Shown in pieces: positions 1 to 7,817 of a stretch of 19,586 bases of DNA. The position numbers were made by a program, and so were the translations under genes. The stretch covers positions 1 to 19,586 of the forward strand of contig CAIOKW010000107.1 of NCBI GenBank assembly GCA_903858975.1. The letters are read 5' to 3'. Position 1 is the stretch's first letter, and each line of letters starts with the position of its first letter. Below the pieces are notes generated by a model. That model had not been told where the DNA came from, ran no database searches, and worked only from the letters and a program-made list of their open reading frames with translations. This stretch comes from Oligoflexia bacterium (GTDB lineage Bacteria; Bdellovibrionota; UBA1018; CAIMNF01).

Positions 1-755
1 CTTTGGTTTTTCGAAAGCAAGACCCACCATTCTCCCGCAAGATTTCGCAACAAAACCCAACGCTCTTCTTCTACTTTTTTCCAATCCGTTTTTTTCTTCT
101 TCTCTGGATAAAGGTCCGGATTCTTTCGGCCACCACATTCTTGCTTTACCGGACAAATGTCACATGAAGGATTCTTAGGCTTACAAATTAAAGCTCCGAG
201 CTCCATGAGACTTTGATTCAATACCCGGGGTTTGGCGTTTGGAATTTCGACCAAGTCTCGGGCCCGCTTCCAGATTGCAGATTTCTTCGCATCGAGAGTC
301 TTTATTTTATAAATTCGAGAGAGAACACGAACGACATTTCCATCCACGATCGGTTCACGCTGTTGAAGAGCAATGGAACAAATCGCACCCGCCGTGTATT
401 CGCCTACGCCTGGAATCTCGAGCCACTCGTCTCGGTTCCGAGGAAAGCCGCCCCCGTCCTTCATGCGCGCATGAAGCGCTTGCGCACCCCGATGAAGATT
501 CCGCGCTCGCGAATAGTACCCAAGCCCAGCCCAGAGCTTCATGACAGAGTCCTGATCCGCCAAGGCCAAATCGGAAACTTCAGGGAAAGCGTCAATAAAT
601 CGTGAAAAATAAGGCAAAACCGTTTTCACTTGAGTTTGCTGCAGCATGATTTCAGAAAGCCAGACCCAGTAGGGCTCGGGATTCTTGCGCCACGGGAGAT
701 CTCGTGCTTCTGAACGAAACCAAATGCTTAATTTTTGAACTATTTTGACGCTCAC
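1..755 (-). CDS. mutY: A/G-specific adenine DNA glycosylase MutY (C-terminus beyond left edge)
   Basis: MutY removes adenine mispaired with 8-oxoguanine during base-excision repair. The minus-strand frame is open from a GTG at 755 to the window edge, giving 251 residues without a stop. Visible are the catalytic Glu35 in EIMLQQTQV, the helix-hairpin-helix EIPGVGEYTAGA (113-124), the catalytic Asp138 in VDGNVVRV, and a 4Fe-4S cluster set C191, C198, C201, C207 (C-X6-C-X2-C-X5-C). These positions match the E. coli enzyme almost residue for residue, which supports the GTG start. The end of the cluster region and the start of the C-terminal 8-oxoG-recognition (Nudix-like) domain are present; the rest lies outside. 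An ATG at 765 on this strand is in another frame and stops after four codons. The gene diverges from the amidase with only 26 bp between starts. Confidence 0.96.
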   Translation of the reverse strand, partial: MSVKIVQKLSIWFRSEARDLPWRKNPEPYWVWLSEIMLQQTQVKTVLPYFSRFIDAFPEVSDLALADQDSVMKLWAGLGYYSRARNLHRGAQALHARMKDGGGFPRNRDEWLEIPGVGEYTAGAICSIALQQREPIVDGNVVRVLSRIYKIKTLDAKKSAIWKRARDLVEIPNAKPRVLNQSLMELGALICKPKNPSCDICPVKQECGGRKNPDLYPEKKKKTDWKKVEEERWVLLRNLAGEWWVLLSKNQ

Positions 756-781
756 TCTTTCGCCATGATACCCTAAGGCCA

Positions 782-1630
782 GTGGGATTCAGTAAAAAAC
801 TTAGAGCAACGCTGATATATGGCCTTTTCATTTTTGCGCTCTTGGGCGCAAGGCCAAGCCTTGCCCACCCTCGGAAGTTTCTCGTGGTCGTCGATCCAGG
901 ACATGGCGGAGCAGATACAGGCGCCGTGTTCAAATCTCCTGGCGACTCTGCGCTCACGGAGAAACACTTTACGCTCCTCCTGGCCCGTGACCTGGCTCGT
1001 GAGCTCGTGATTCACGGCCACAATGTGGTCCTCACCCGCAATGACGATCGAGATTTACTCCTCAGTGATCGCACGGCACTCGCGAATAAACTGAAGGCCG
1101 ATGTTTTCATTTCCCTGCACATGAATTCAAGCCAAGAGCAGGTACGATCTGGCGGCGTGGAAACATTTATTCTCAATCATGCCACGGATGAAACATCAAA
1201 GCGCTTAGCCGACATGGAGAACGCGGTCTTAAAAGATTCCCAGGCAAATGCCAATGGTGGGTCGACCAATGTGTCTCTGATCATGAAGGATTTAATCTTG
1301 GACGGAAACCTAGCGCCTTCCAAGGAACTTGCCTGCTCCGTTCAAGGACGCATCAAAAATGCAGCAACCGACCGAGGCGTAAAGCAGGCTCTGTTTTATG
1401 TTTTATTGGGGACAGACATGCCCAGTATCTTGATTGAATCGGGCTTTATGAACTTAAAGTCCGACCGTGATCGCATCCTTTTTACAAAGTCGAGGCTCAC
1501 CCTTGCGGCTGAAATCGCAGCTGCGGTCGATGATTATCGCCTCAAACGAACACCCAAACGGTGTCAGGTCAAAAGTGAAAAACAATTTCAACGTACGGAC
1601 GAAGTTCGCCGACCTAAGAATCGAATCTAG
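782..1630 (+). CDS. Exported N-acetylmuramoyl-L-alanine amidase (Amidase_3 family)
   Basis: This enzyme cleaves the amide bond between N-acetylmuramic acid and the stem peptide of peptidoglycan in the periplasm, usually for septum splitting or wall remodelling. The 282-residue product starts with a signal peptide (basic residues 5-8, hydrophobic 10-22, likely cut after ARPSLA near residue 28). The zinc-amidase pattern follows: H41 in DPGHGG, E60, H113 in SLHMN and the catalytic E219 in LIESGFMN. There is no AMIN targeting domain before the catalytic domain, so it is a minimal AmiA-like layout, with a basic C-terminal tail (about 255-282). The start is GTG with TAAGG just upstream; no in-frame ATG precedes the signal sequence. 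It converges with the thioesterase, and the two stop codons share the CTAG at 1627-1630. Confidence 0.93.
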   Translation: MGFSKKLRATLIYGLFIFALLGARPSLAHPRKFLVVVDPGHGGADTGAVFKSPGDSALTEKHFTLLLARDLARELVIHGHNVVLTRNDDRDLLLSDRTALANKLKADVFISLHMNSSQEQVRSGGVETFILNHATDETSKRLADMENAVLKDSQANANGGSTNVSLIMKDLILDGNLAPSKELACSVQGRIKNAATDRGVKQALFYVLLGTDMPSILIESGFMNLKSDRDRILFTKSRLTLAAEIAAAVDDYRLKRTPKRCQVKSEKQFQRTDEVRRPKNRI

Positions 1631-2133
1631 GCTTCCATCGAAAGCCACTTCAGAATATTGTCTGGCATTTTAGGAGGATCAATATTGACGTTGATCAGAC
1701 GAAGCGTTTCCCCTGGACTGATGTTCCGGTGATCCCCACGGAAAAGTGCCTTCACGAGCCCCACCGCAATGGTCCGATTGCCACACTCAAAACGTTGCTC
1801 CATATAGAACCATTTTTCATCCCAACCGACTACTTTGGTCCGAAGCCGGTATTTTTTGAAGGGCATGAGCGAAAGCTTGTAGCGGATATTGACCGCACCG
1901 ACCAAGGGCTGCCAGCGGTGCTTAATGAGTGCGCCCGCAAGGTCAGTTCGAATCAGTAGATCCAAACGTCCGAGATCCATGATCGAAAGGTAGCGTCCAT
2001 TATTCATATGAAAGTTCAGGTCGAGATCATTCGGAAGAACGCGCATATGCAAGACGGACTCTGAAAGCGGATGTAATTTTTTTCTGAAAAAACTTTCGAT
2101 GATGATTGTAAAAAGCCGAAACAGAAGATTCAT
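1627..2133 (-). CDS. Hot-dog fold acyl-CoA/ACP thioesterase (THEM6-like)
   Basis: A likely thioesterase of the 4HBT/hot-dog superfamily that would hydrolyse an acyl thioester; the substrate is unknown. From the chosen start the product is 168 aa. It begins with a hydrophobic stretch (residues 2-17) that could associate with the membrane. The family motif NDLDLNFHMNNGRYL follows (35-49), where D38 and N44-N45 correspond to the usual D-x-N-x-H-x-N-N pattern. The start at 2133 is preferred over an upstream ATG at 2175 because it forms the ATGA overlap with the holA stop, which implies translational coupling. The stop overlaps the amidase stop by 4 bp on the opposite strand. Assignment to the THEM6-like group rests on the motif and the N-terminal hydrophobic helix and is less sure than the fold. 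Confidence 0.8.
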   Translation of the reverse strand: MNLLFRLFTIIIESFFRKKLHPLSESVLHMRVLPNDLDLNFHMNNGRYLSIMDLGRLDLLIRTDLAGALIKHRWQPLVGAVNIRYKLSLMPFKKYRLRTKVVGWDEKWFYMEQRFECGNRTIAVGLVKALFRGDHRNISPGETLRLINVNIDPPKMPDNILKWLSMEA

Positions 2134-3137
2134 GGGTGAGCCTTTTTCTGCGATTGAATGAGAGCATTGGTCCAAAGCCCTACACCGAGCAATCGGGTAT
2201 TTTTAAGTGAGAAATCGATATCAAAGAGCTGGTGTTCAAAACTTTGAATACTCTTCAGTGTCCAATATTTGCGCCAGCGATCCAGATTCTTTTGTAGGTA
2301 GGGATTTCTTCGCTCAGATGATCGAGCTCGCGTTTCCTGCTCTAAAATAAAGAGTTTTAAATGTCGAAGATTCCAAGACAAAAGCCCCAAAAATGGAAGC
2401 TGCACTTCCATATCTGAACAAAAGAGATGAACGAGGGTGAGCGCGCGCTTGAGATCACGTGAGAAGATGGCATCAATGAATTCGTCACGTGCAAAGGAAC
2501 TAATTCCACTCATCAAGGCTTGCGACCTCAATTCTAAATCCTCACCGACCAGCTCTAATTTGGATATCTCTTGATCCACGATATCTAAAGACCAAGGGTC
2601 CAGACCACGAAGCGTGACTCGTTCATTGGCCTGAAGGACCAGGCCACGCCGTTTCGCAAGAAACTCGATCCAAGGCTCACGGTCTTCTTCGGAGACCTCT
2701 TCACATTCCACTACTGCTGCAATATCGCTGATCACTTTAGAAGACTTTTTCCGACCATCAAAGGATTTAGAAACGAACACCAGCACGCTTGGGAGTTCGG
2801 CAGGATCCACCGGCATCGAGAATGGAAGTGCCTTCAGGTAATCGACCAAAGGATCAAGGACTTTCAGTTCTTCTGCATTGCGGACCAAAACGAGCTTTGT
2901 TCCACCCATCATCGAAAAGCTTTGAGCTGAATCGATTACCCGCTCGATATTCACTTCGCTGCCATCGAGCTTCTCGGCATTGAAATCGTTCGGGGCCTCA
3001 TTTTTGAGAGCTGCTCTCTGGATCCGCTTTACGAGCTCTCTTGACTTCATGCGCTCAGACCCAAAAATGAAATAGACCGGACGTACCTTTCCCATTTCAA
3101 GTTCTTTTTGGATCGCTTTTGGTTCTATTTTGGGCAT
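2130..3137 (-). CDS. holA: DNA polymerase III delta subunit
   Basis: HolA is the clamp-loader subunit that opens the beta sliding clamp. The 335-residue product has the expected size and layout: an N-terminal Rossmann/AAA-like domain starting VRPVYFIFGSER (19-30), where delta carries a degenerate P-loop; a second strand region with SFSMMGGTKLVLVRNAEEL (about 73-91), typical of the clamp-contact wrench; and a helical C-terminal collar region. No zinc-binding cysteines are present, which argues against delta-prime. The ATG at 3137 follows a poor ribosome-binding site. It is the first gene of a two-gene minus-strand unit with the thioesterase and diverges from nrdR across 128 bp. Confidence 0.9.
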   Translation of the reverse strand: MPKIEPKAIQKELEMGKVRPVYFIFGSERMKSRELVKRIQRAALKNEAPNDFNAEKLDGSEVNIERVIDSAQSFSMMGGTKLVLVRNAEELKVLDPLVDYLKALPFSMPVDPAELPSVLVFVSKSFDGRKKSSKVISDIAAVVECEEVSEEDREPWIEFLAKRRGLVLQANERVTLRGLDPWSLDIVDQEISKLELVGEDLELRSQALMSGISSFARDEFIDAIFSRDLKRALTLVHLFCSDMEVQLPFLGLLSWNLRHLKLFILEQETRARSSERRNPYLQKNLDRWRKYWTLKSIQSFEHQLFDIDFSLKNTRLLGVGLWTNALIQSQKKAHP

Positions 3138-3265
3138 GCTTTCAAAGGTTTATCGAGATTTAGAGCAATTGAAAAGCCTCAATTCATTCTGAAAGTCGTT
3201 TTATTGACCACAATCCCTAGTGCCCCCTTGATTGGACCCCCCATCTTGTAGTAGGTTCAGATTCC

Positions 3266-3781
3266 ATGAAGTGCCCTTATTGTTCAATTCCAGAGACTAA
3301 AGTCATCGACTCGAGACTCAATCAAACAGCCGATATGACTCGCCGCCGTCGCGAATGCCTGGAGTGCGGAGGTCGATTCACGACCTATGAGCGAATTGAA
3401 GAAGTCATGCCGAACGTGATCAAAAAAGATGGCAGACGTGAGGCTTTCTCGCGAGACAAGATTTTCACTGGAATGCAGAAGTCCTGTCAGAAGCGCCCTG
3501 TTACCACCGGGCAAATTGAGTCGGCAGTGACTCAAATTGAAAAAACAATTCAAAGCTACGGTTTAAAAGAAATTCCATCCAATAGCATTGGTGAAATGCT
3601 CATGAGCGCTCTTCATAAACTCGATAAAGTCGCTTACGTTCGTTTTGCTTCCGTTTACCGTGAATTCCGAGATGTTGAGGAGTTCGTGGCCGACTTGAAT
3701 CAGCATTTATCTAACCCAGGATCCTTTGAGGCGGAGCGCGCTAATCTCAGCTTCCCGTTTATCAATGAGGGAGAAACATGA
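3266..3781 (+). CDS. nrdR: Transcriptional repressor NrdR
   Basis: NrdR senses ATP/dATP and represses ribonucleotide reductase genes. The 171-residue product has the N-terminal zinc ribbon with C3, C6, C31 and C34 at the same positions as E. coli NrdR, the conserved KVIDSR (12-17) and RRRRECLECG stretches, and then an ATP-cone domain (about 49-139) beginning IKKDGRREAFSRDKI. Length is about 20 residues more than the usual 150, all in the C-terminal tail. The stop overlaps the nusB start in an ATGA, so the two are translationally coupled. nrdR-nusB adjacency is common in proteobacteria, often with riboflavin genes, which are absent here. Confidence 0.96.
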   Translation: MKCPYCSIPETKVIDSRLNQTADMTRRRRECLECGGRFTTYERIEEVMPNVIKKDGRREAFSRDKIFTGMQKSCQKRPVTTGQIESAVTQIEKTIQSYGLKEIPSNSIGEMLMSALHKLDKVAYVRFASVYREFRDVEEFVADLNQHLSNPGSFEAERANLSFPFINEGET

Positions 3782-4242
3782 ATAGCCCACTCACACCCAG
3801 ACAAAAAGCCCGCGAGATCGCGTTTCAATTTATCTATCGCTTTGACCAAGACAAAGAGCTCGATCATCGCCCCTCTCAAATTGAAGAAGAGTTTAAGAAG
3901 CATGCAACGCACTTTGGCGTTCATGAGCTCTCGACTGAGTTTGCACTTCGCCTCATTCAAACCACCATTAAAGAACTGAAGACCGTTGACGCAGTGATCG
4001 AAAAATGTGCTGAAAACTGGAAATTCGATCGAATCGCTTCCGTAGATAAAGCCTTCCTTCGTATTGGTGCGGCTGAGTTACTCTTTTTTAAAGATGTACC
4101 TGCTTCGGTCACCCTGAACGAAGTCATTGAGCTCAGTAAGCTCTTCGGCGAAAAAGATACTCCATTGTTTTTAAACGGGATTTTGGATCCGATCAGTAAA
4201 GATCCCCTTGCGCTTGCTGGCAAAGTACCGTCTGACGCTTGA
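3778..4242 (+). CDS. nusB: Transcription antitermination factor NusB
   Basis: NusB binds boxA RNA with NusE (S10) to promote antitermination in rRNA operons. The 154-residue all-helical product has the family signature: TPRQKAREIAFQFIYRFD near the N-terminus, WKFDRIASVDKAFLRIGAAEL (about 81-101) and VTLNEVIELSKLFG followed by FLNGILD (about 119-142). It overlaps the end of nrdR by 4 bp. After its stop there are about 45 bp with no clear terminator before the next plus-strand gene, so the transcript may continue into the small-gene/prkA cluster. Confidence 0.95.
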   Translation: MNSPLTPRQKAREIAFQFIYRFDQDKELDHRPSQIEEEFKKHATHFGVHELSTEFALRLIQTTIKELKTVDAVIEKCAENWKFDRIASVDKAFLRIGAAELLFFKDVPASVTLNEVIELSKLFGEKDTPLFLNGILDPISKDPLALAGKVPSDA

Positions 4243-4287
4243 CGCGTTTTAAATTGCCACTATTTCAGTTATTCTAGATACGTGGTG

Positions 4288-4686
4288 ATGGTCGATTCGG
4301 CTTTATCTAAAAATGAAATTTCAGGAGTAATGCTCCTCTGTTACGAGAATGAGCGTCCGCTTCAAGGCATGATTGCCTATTTGGATTGGCGCTTGGATGG
4401 GCACTTTTCTCATTTGTTAAAAACACAAGTGATGACCGGAGCTGAGGGCGAGTCACTCTATGCGCCCCTACTTTGGAATGATCGCACCCTCCACTTTCTC
4501 GTCATCGGTGGCGGATCTCGAGACGAGCGCACTCCTCGCGCCGAAGCTTCAAAAACTCTTTTAAAAAGTGCCCTTCAAAAACTAGATCAATTAAAGCTCG
4601 AGAACATGGCCATTTCAAAACAAGACTGGAACGTCGGGGAAGACAGGTCTGAAATTAGAGAACGGAAACTATGCATTCTGAATTAG
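4288..4686 (+). CDS. Stand-alone protein resembling the M17 leucyl aminopeptidase N-terminal domain
   Basis: A protein of about 132 aa. Its stretch GMIAYLDWRLDGHFSHLLK, then TGAEGESLYAPL and LHFLVIGGGSRDE, resembles the macro-like N-terminal domain of M17 aminopeptidases (usually LDWRLNG..S.LL, G..GE...LP, L.LVGLG). The metal-binding catalytic domain that normally follows is missing, so peptidase activity is not expected. ATG at 4288 is chosen; a GTG at 4282 in the same frame is equally possible and neither has a strong ribosome-binding site. The end overlaps the next gene by 16 bp. It could be a binding or regulatory domain, perhaps acting with its neighbours; that is inference. Confidence 0.7.
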   Translation: MVDSALSKNEISGVMLLCYENERPLQGMIAYLDWRLDGHFSHLLKTQVMTGAEGESLYAPLLWNDRTLHFLVIGGGSRDERTPRAEASKTLLKSALQKLDQLKLENMAISKQDWNVGEDRSEIRERKLCILN

Positions 4687-4961
4687 CACTTTTCTCCATT
4701 TCTAAGTTAGAACAAGGTCGAGTCAAAGAGAAGACTCCAGATCCCAGAAACCTTTCTCTTTTCTCGGGACTCGATGAGATCGTGGGCCATTCATTAAAGC
4801 CAGCGCAACTGGTTCAAATGCAGACACCATCCGGTAATCCGCTCGTCCAACCAAAACTGGTAAAACGTCCGTTCGAAGACGAAGCCCTTCTAAAACGCCT
4901 TCTTCAATTTCGTGATCAGATTCCAACCTCTTCCCGAATCATCAGAGCCGAAGAAACATGA
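4671..4961 (+). CDS. Small protein of unknown function in the prkA cluster
   Basis: A 96-residue product that I do not recognise. It has no signal peptide, membrane segment or cysteine pair. The middle is rich in Pro and Gln (about 45-62) and looks extended. The C-terminal third (FEDEALLKRLLQFRDQI) could form an amphipathic helix. The reading frame is supported by context: it starts inside the previous gene (16-bp overlap, with GGAAA just before the ATG) and ends in an ATGA overlap with the next gene, a pattern of coupled translation seen for confident gene pairs in this window. It may be an adaptor or substrate of the kinase encoded downstream, but nothing in the sequence shows that directly. 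Confidence 0.65.
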   Translation: MHSELALFSISKLEQGRVKEKTPDPRNLSLFSGLDEIVGHSLKPAQLVQMQTPSGNPLVQPKLVKRPFEDEALLKRLLQFRDQIPTSSRIIRAEET

Positions 4962-5401
4962 TTTGGGGAGAAGTCATCAATTGCGTTAGAACCCTACACT
5001 TAGATCTCATGAATGAATTTGCGGTCGACTCAAGGCTTTTTAGCAAAGACCTTGAACTGAAGGCCGCTTCGATTCCTTTTCCGGAGGCAATCGATGATTT
5101 TGATGAGTGGCTTGAACCCATTCTTCCAGAATCGCTTCAAGACGTGATCCCCCTGCACCCAGTCGAGCGTGCCTTAATTGAAGGCCCTCTTCTTCCTATA
5201 CAAAAAGTAAGTTTCAATACTAAATCTGACGTCGACGCTCTCTTCGCAGCCATTATTGCATGCGAAAAAGAATGGTGTGAAAAAAACGGAGTCAGCACTC
5301 CCGCAAAAATGCAATTCATTGAGAATTATTTCGTCGTTCAAGCACTAAAGATATCGGTTCGCGCAGGATTTGGGAAAATTACAGCACTCAAAGGAAACTA
5401 A
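4958..5401 (+). CDS. Hypothetical acidic protein in the prkA cluster
   Basis: A 147-residue, mostly soluble-looking protein without a recognisable domain. It is acidic in its first half (DDFDEWLEPILPESLQDV, about 47-64) and predicted helical at both ends; no signal peptide or transmembrane stretch is visible. Its ATG overlaps the preceding stop as ATGA, and its stop lies one base before the prkA start ATG, with the prkA ribosome-binding site (AAAGGA) inside its last codons. This arrangement argues for co-expression in fixed proportion with the kinase. Function is unknown; a dedicated partner of PrkA is one possibility. Confidence 0.7.
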   Translation: MIWGEVINCVRTLHLDLMNEFAVDSRLFSKDLELKAASIPFPEAIDDFDEWLEPILPESLQDVIPLHPVERALIEGPLLPIQKVSFNTKSDVDALFAAIIACEKEWCEKNGVSTPAKMQFIENYFVVQALKISVRAGFGKITALKGN

Positions 5402-5402
5402 T

Positions 5403-7553
5403 ATGGATTTGAATGACCTCACAAAAAATGTGAAACAAAACTTTAAGGACAACCTTCAACTCCTCTCCTTTGATGAATACTTAAATCTCTTAGAATCTAA
5501 ACCCGCCTTCCATCTTCGCGGCACCGCTCAATATGCGGCCGACATGCTTGATCACTACGGGACGAGTGAATCCGGATTTAATGTCTTTAAAAATAAAGTC
5601 ATTGGTCTTCACGGAGTTCAAAAGCAAATCTATAAAATCCTAAAGGCCTTCGCGAACCAAGGAATTAATAACCGCCTGATTCTGCTTCACGGGCCAAATG
5701 GCAGTGCCAAGAGCACGCTGATTTCGGCACTCATGGAGGGAATGAATGAGTATTCTAAAACCCAAGAGGGTGCACTGTATTCCTTCTCTTGGATTTTCCC
5801 GATCGACAAAGTTACTCGCGGAAGCCTAGGAATTCGCGGAGATCAAGAAAAAAAATCTACCTCAATTTCGAGCTACGCCTATCTTTCAGACGAGGAAATC
5901 GCATGCGTTATACCCAGTGAACTACGTGATCATCCGGTCCTCTTAATTCCGGAAAATGAACGCGCTCTCATGTTCAAAAAACATTCCTTCACCATTCCCA
6001 ATCGATTGCGTGAAGGTGGACTCTCTCACCGTGACCAATTGATTTTTCAAGCGCTTCTCAATAATTACCAAGGTGACTATGCGCAAGTCATCAAGCATAT
6101 CCGTGTTGAGCGCTTTTACTTATCCAAAATGTACCGCTCGGGACTCATTACCGTAGAGCCCCAAATGCATGTGGATGCGCATTATCAACAACTCACGATG
6201 AACCGTTCGCTTTCCCAGCTTCCTGCGAGCCTTCAAGGAATTAATCTCTTCTCAATCGGTGGGGACCTTGCCGAAGCCAATCGCGGGCTGATTGACTATA
6301 ATGATCTTTTGAAGCGTCCGATCGATACCTACAAGTACCTACTCACGGCTTGTGAGACTGCTAAAGTGAACGTCGGGCAAAGCATTCTCCACCTGGATAC
6401 CATTTTTATTGGATCCTCGAATGAGCTTCAGCTCGATGCATTTAAGGAATATCCAGACTTTAGTAGTTTCAAGGGCAGAATTGAGCTGGTGAAAGTGCCT
6501 TATCTTTTGAAGCTTTCCCAGGAAGAAAAGGTCTATGAACCGATCTTAAACTCGATTGCCGGTGAAAAGACTGTGACCCCGCATACCGCTTGGACCATTG
6601 CACTTTGGTCCGTGCTCACGCGCCTCAAAAAGCCCCATCACGAGCGCTACACGAGTGAACTGTCCTCCGTCATCGAAAAATTAAGCCCGATGGACAAGTT
6701 AAAGCTTTATGAGAGTGGTGACATGCCTGAAAAGCTTTCAAATGAAGAACGAAAGCACCTCAAAGCATCCCTTCACAAAATCGAAGAAGAATACACGAAT
6801 GTTCTCTATTATGAGGGCCGAACCGGTGCCTCTGCACGCGAACTGAAATCCGTTCTCATTGATGCCGCTCAAAGTAATGATTTCAAAACGCTCTCGCCAC
6901 TTGCAGTAGTGAGTGAACTCAAAAAATTCGTGAAGCGTACCACCGAGTATGAATTCCTCAGGCAGGACCCTGTTGACAGCTATCACGACCATGAAAAATT
7001 CATCGATGTAGTCTTAGATGAATACGCAAATATTGTTGATCGTGAGATCCGAGATTGCCTGGGCCTATACGACACTAAACAATGGGGTGATTTTATGAAA
7101 AAATACATCACTCATTTATCTTCGATATTAAAGAAAGAGAAAATCAAGAATCCAATCACTGGTGCCTATGAGGAACCTGACCAAACGCTCCTCAATGAAT
7201 TTGAAACCATTGTGGGTGCGCCCAGCGAATCAGATCAGAAAAATCAATTTCGTCAAAACCTTATTTCCCAAATTGGTGCATGGGCCTTAGACCATCCCAA
7301 AGAGCCGATGGAGTACTTCAAAGTGTTTCCAGAGTTAAAAACAAAAATGGAAAAACACTTCTATGAGAGCCAAAAATCGCTTCTCCAAAAAATGAATATT
7401 GCATTAAAGCAGTTCGGCACTGATTACGCTGACCCCACTGCTGAAGGATCTAAGCTTGCGACTCAAACTCTTCAAAACATGCAACTCAAGTTCGGATACA
7501 GCATGGATGGGGCCAAAGAAGTCATCGGTTTCCTCATGTCGAAGAAATACTAG
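5403..7553 (+). CDS. prkA: PrkA-family AAA+ serine protein kinase
   Basis: PrkA proteins (YeaG in E. coli) combine a PrkA-type AAA+ ATPase domain with a C-terminal kinase-like domain and act in stress, stationary-phase or developmental signalling; ATP-dependent protease activity has also been proposed. The 716-aa product carries the P-loop GPNGSAKST (97-105), then EANRGLIDYNDLLKRP with D298/D301 where E. coli YeaG has an EFVEM segment, a sensor-like GSSNE, and RIELVKVPYLLKLS. The C-terminal PrkA domain includes KNPITGAYEEPD and a final GYSMDGAKEVIGFLMS. It is some 70-80 residues longer than YeaG or B. subtilis PrkA (about 630-645). ATG 5403 is chosen for its AAAGGA eight bases upstream; an in-frame ATG at 5370 lies inside the preceding gene. 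The usual partners yeaH (DUF444) and spoVR are not next to it. Confidence 0.92.
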   Translation: MDLNDLTKNVKQNFKDNLQLLSFDEYLNLLESKPAFHLRGTAQYAADMLDHYGTSESGFNVFKNKVIGLHGVQKQIYKILKAFANQGINNRLILLHGPNGSAKSTLISALMEGMNEYSKTQEGALYSFSWIFPIDKVTRGSLGIRGDQEKKSTSISSYAYLSDEEIACVIPSELRDHPVLLIPENERALMFKKHSFTIPNRLREGGLSHRDQLIFQALLNNYQGDYAQVIKHIRVERFYLSKMYRSGLITVEPQMHVDAHYQQLTMNRSLSQLPASLQGINLFSIGGDLAEANRGLIDYNDLLKRPIDTYKYLLTACETAKVNVGQSILHLDTIFIGSSNELQLDAFKEYPDFSSFKGRIELVKVPYLLKLSQEEKVYEPILNSIAGEKTVTPHTAWTIALWSVLTRLKKPHHERYTSELSSVIEKLSPMDKLKLYESGDMPEKLSNEERKHLKASLHKIEEEYTNVLYYEGRTGASARELKSVLIDAAQSNDFKTLSPLAVVSELKKFVKRTTEYEFLRQDPVDSYHDHEKFIDVVLDEYANIVDREIRDCLGLYDTKQWGDFMKKYITHLSSILKKEKIKNPITGAYEEPDQTLLNEFETIVGAPSESDQKNQFRQNLISQIGAWALDHPKEPMEYFKVFPELKTKMEKHFYESQKSLLQKMNIALKQFGTDYADPTAEGSKLATQTLQNMQLKFGYSMDGAKEVIGFLMSKKY

Positions 7554-7672
7554 TTCTCGCATTTCCAAAAATGTGATGGCAAAAATTTTCCCGCCATTGG
7601 GGGCTATTGTTTCCTATACTCACAACATAGCAAGTAACAACAGTGTATTAACATCAAATGCGACCGGGGTAA

Positions 7673-7712
7673 TTAAAGGAGAGATGGTTTTCATCTTCCA
7701 TCTCTCCTTTAA
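7673..7712. repeat. Perfect 15-bp inverted repeat, possible terminator after prkA
   Basis: TTAAAGGAGAGATGG at 7673-7687 is exactly repeated in reverse complement at 7698-7712 around a 10-nt loop. It sits 120 bp after the prkA stop and 105 bp before the next start. Neither strand has a good run of T directly after the stem, so intrinsic termination is plausible but not certain; a protein-binding palindrome or mRNA 3-prime stabiliser are alternatives. The rest of the 264-bp gap (7554-7817) holds no gene that I can support and no convincing promoter. Confidence 0.6.
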
Positions 7713-7817
7713 ATAGGGTTGAATCGAGCACGCTCACTTTAATTTCAATGTTTTTCGTTGATCAGCCATCTTCAATGACACAGTTGAGATTATATAGTTT
7801 CAGTTTAAAATATTTAA

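Noticed and set aside
213..605. Open frame of 130 codons on the plus strand
   Set aside because: It lies wholly opposite mutY, whose minus-strand frame shows all catalytic and cluster residues; the plus-strand frame has no recognisable features.
2134..2175. Longer form of the thioesterase starting at 2175
   Set aside because: The extra 14 residues lie inside holA, while the ATG at 2133 forms an ATGA overlap with the holA stop.
3207..3224. Partial palindrome resembling an NrdR box upstream of nrdR
   Set aside because: CACAAT and TAGTG match only a few positions of the known box and there is no second copy at the usual distance.
7558..7606. Terminator directly after prkA (ATGGC / GCCAT around an A- and T-rich loop)
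   Set aside because: The stem is only 5 bp with a long loop and no T-run follows it.
7456..7716. 86-codon frame over the end of prkA and the following gap
   Set aside because: Most of it overlaps the conserved PrkA C-terminus in another frame, it runs through the inverted repeat, and no ribosome-binding site is seen.
7783..7815. Promoter for the 394-aa gene (TTGAGA with AT-rich sequence downstream)
   Set aside because: No -10 hexamer of reasonable quality lies at 16-18 bp spacing; AT-richness alone is not enough.
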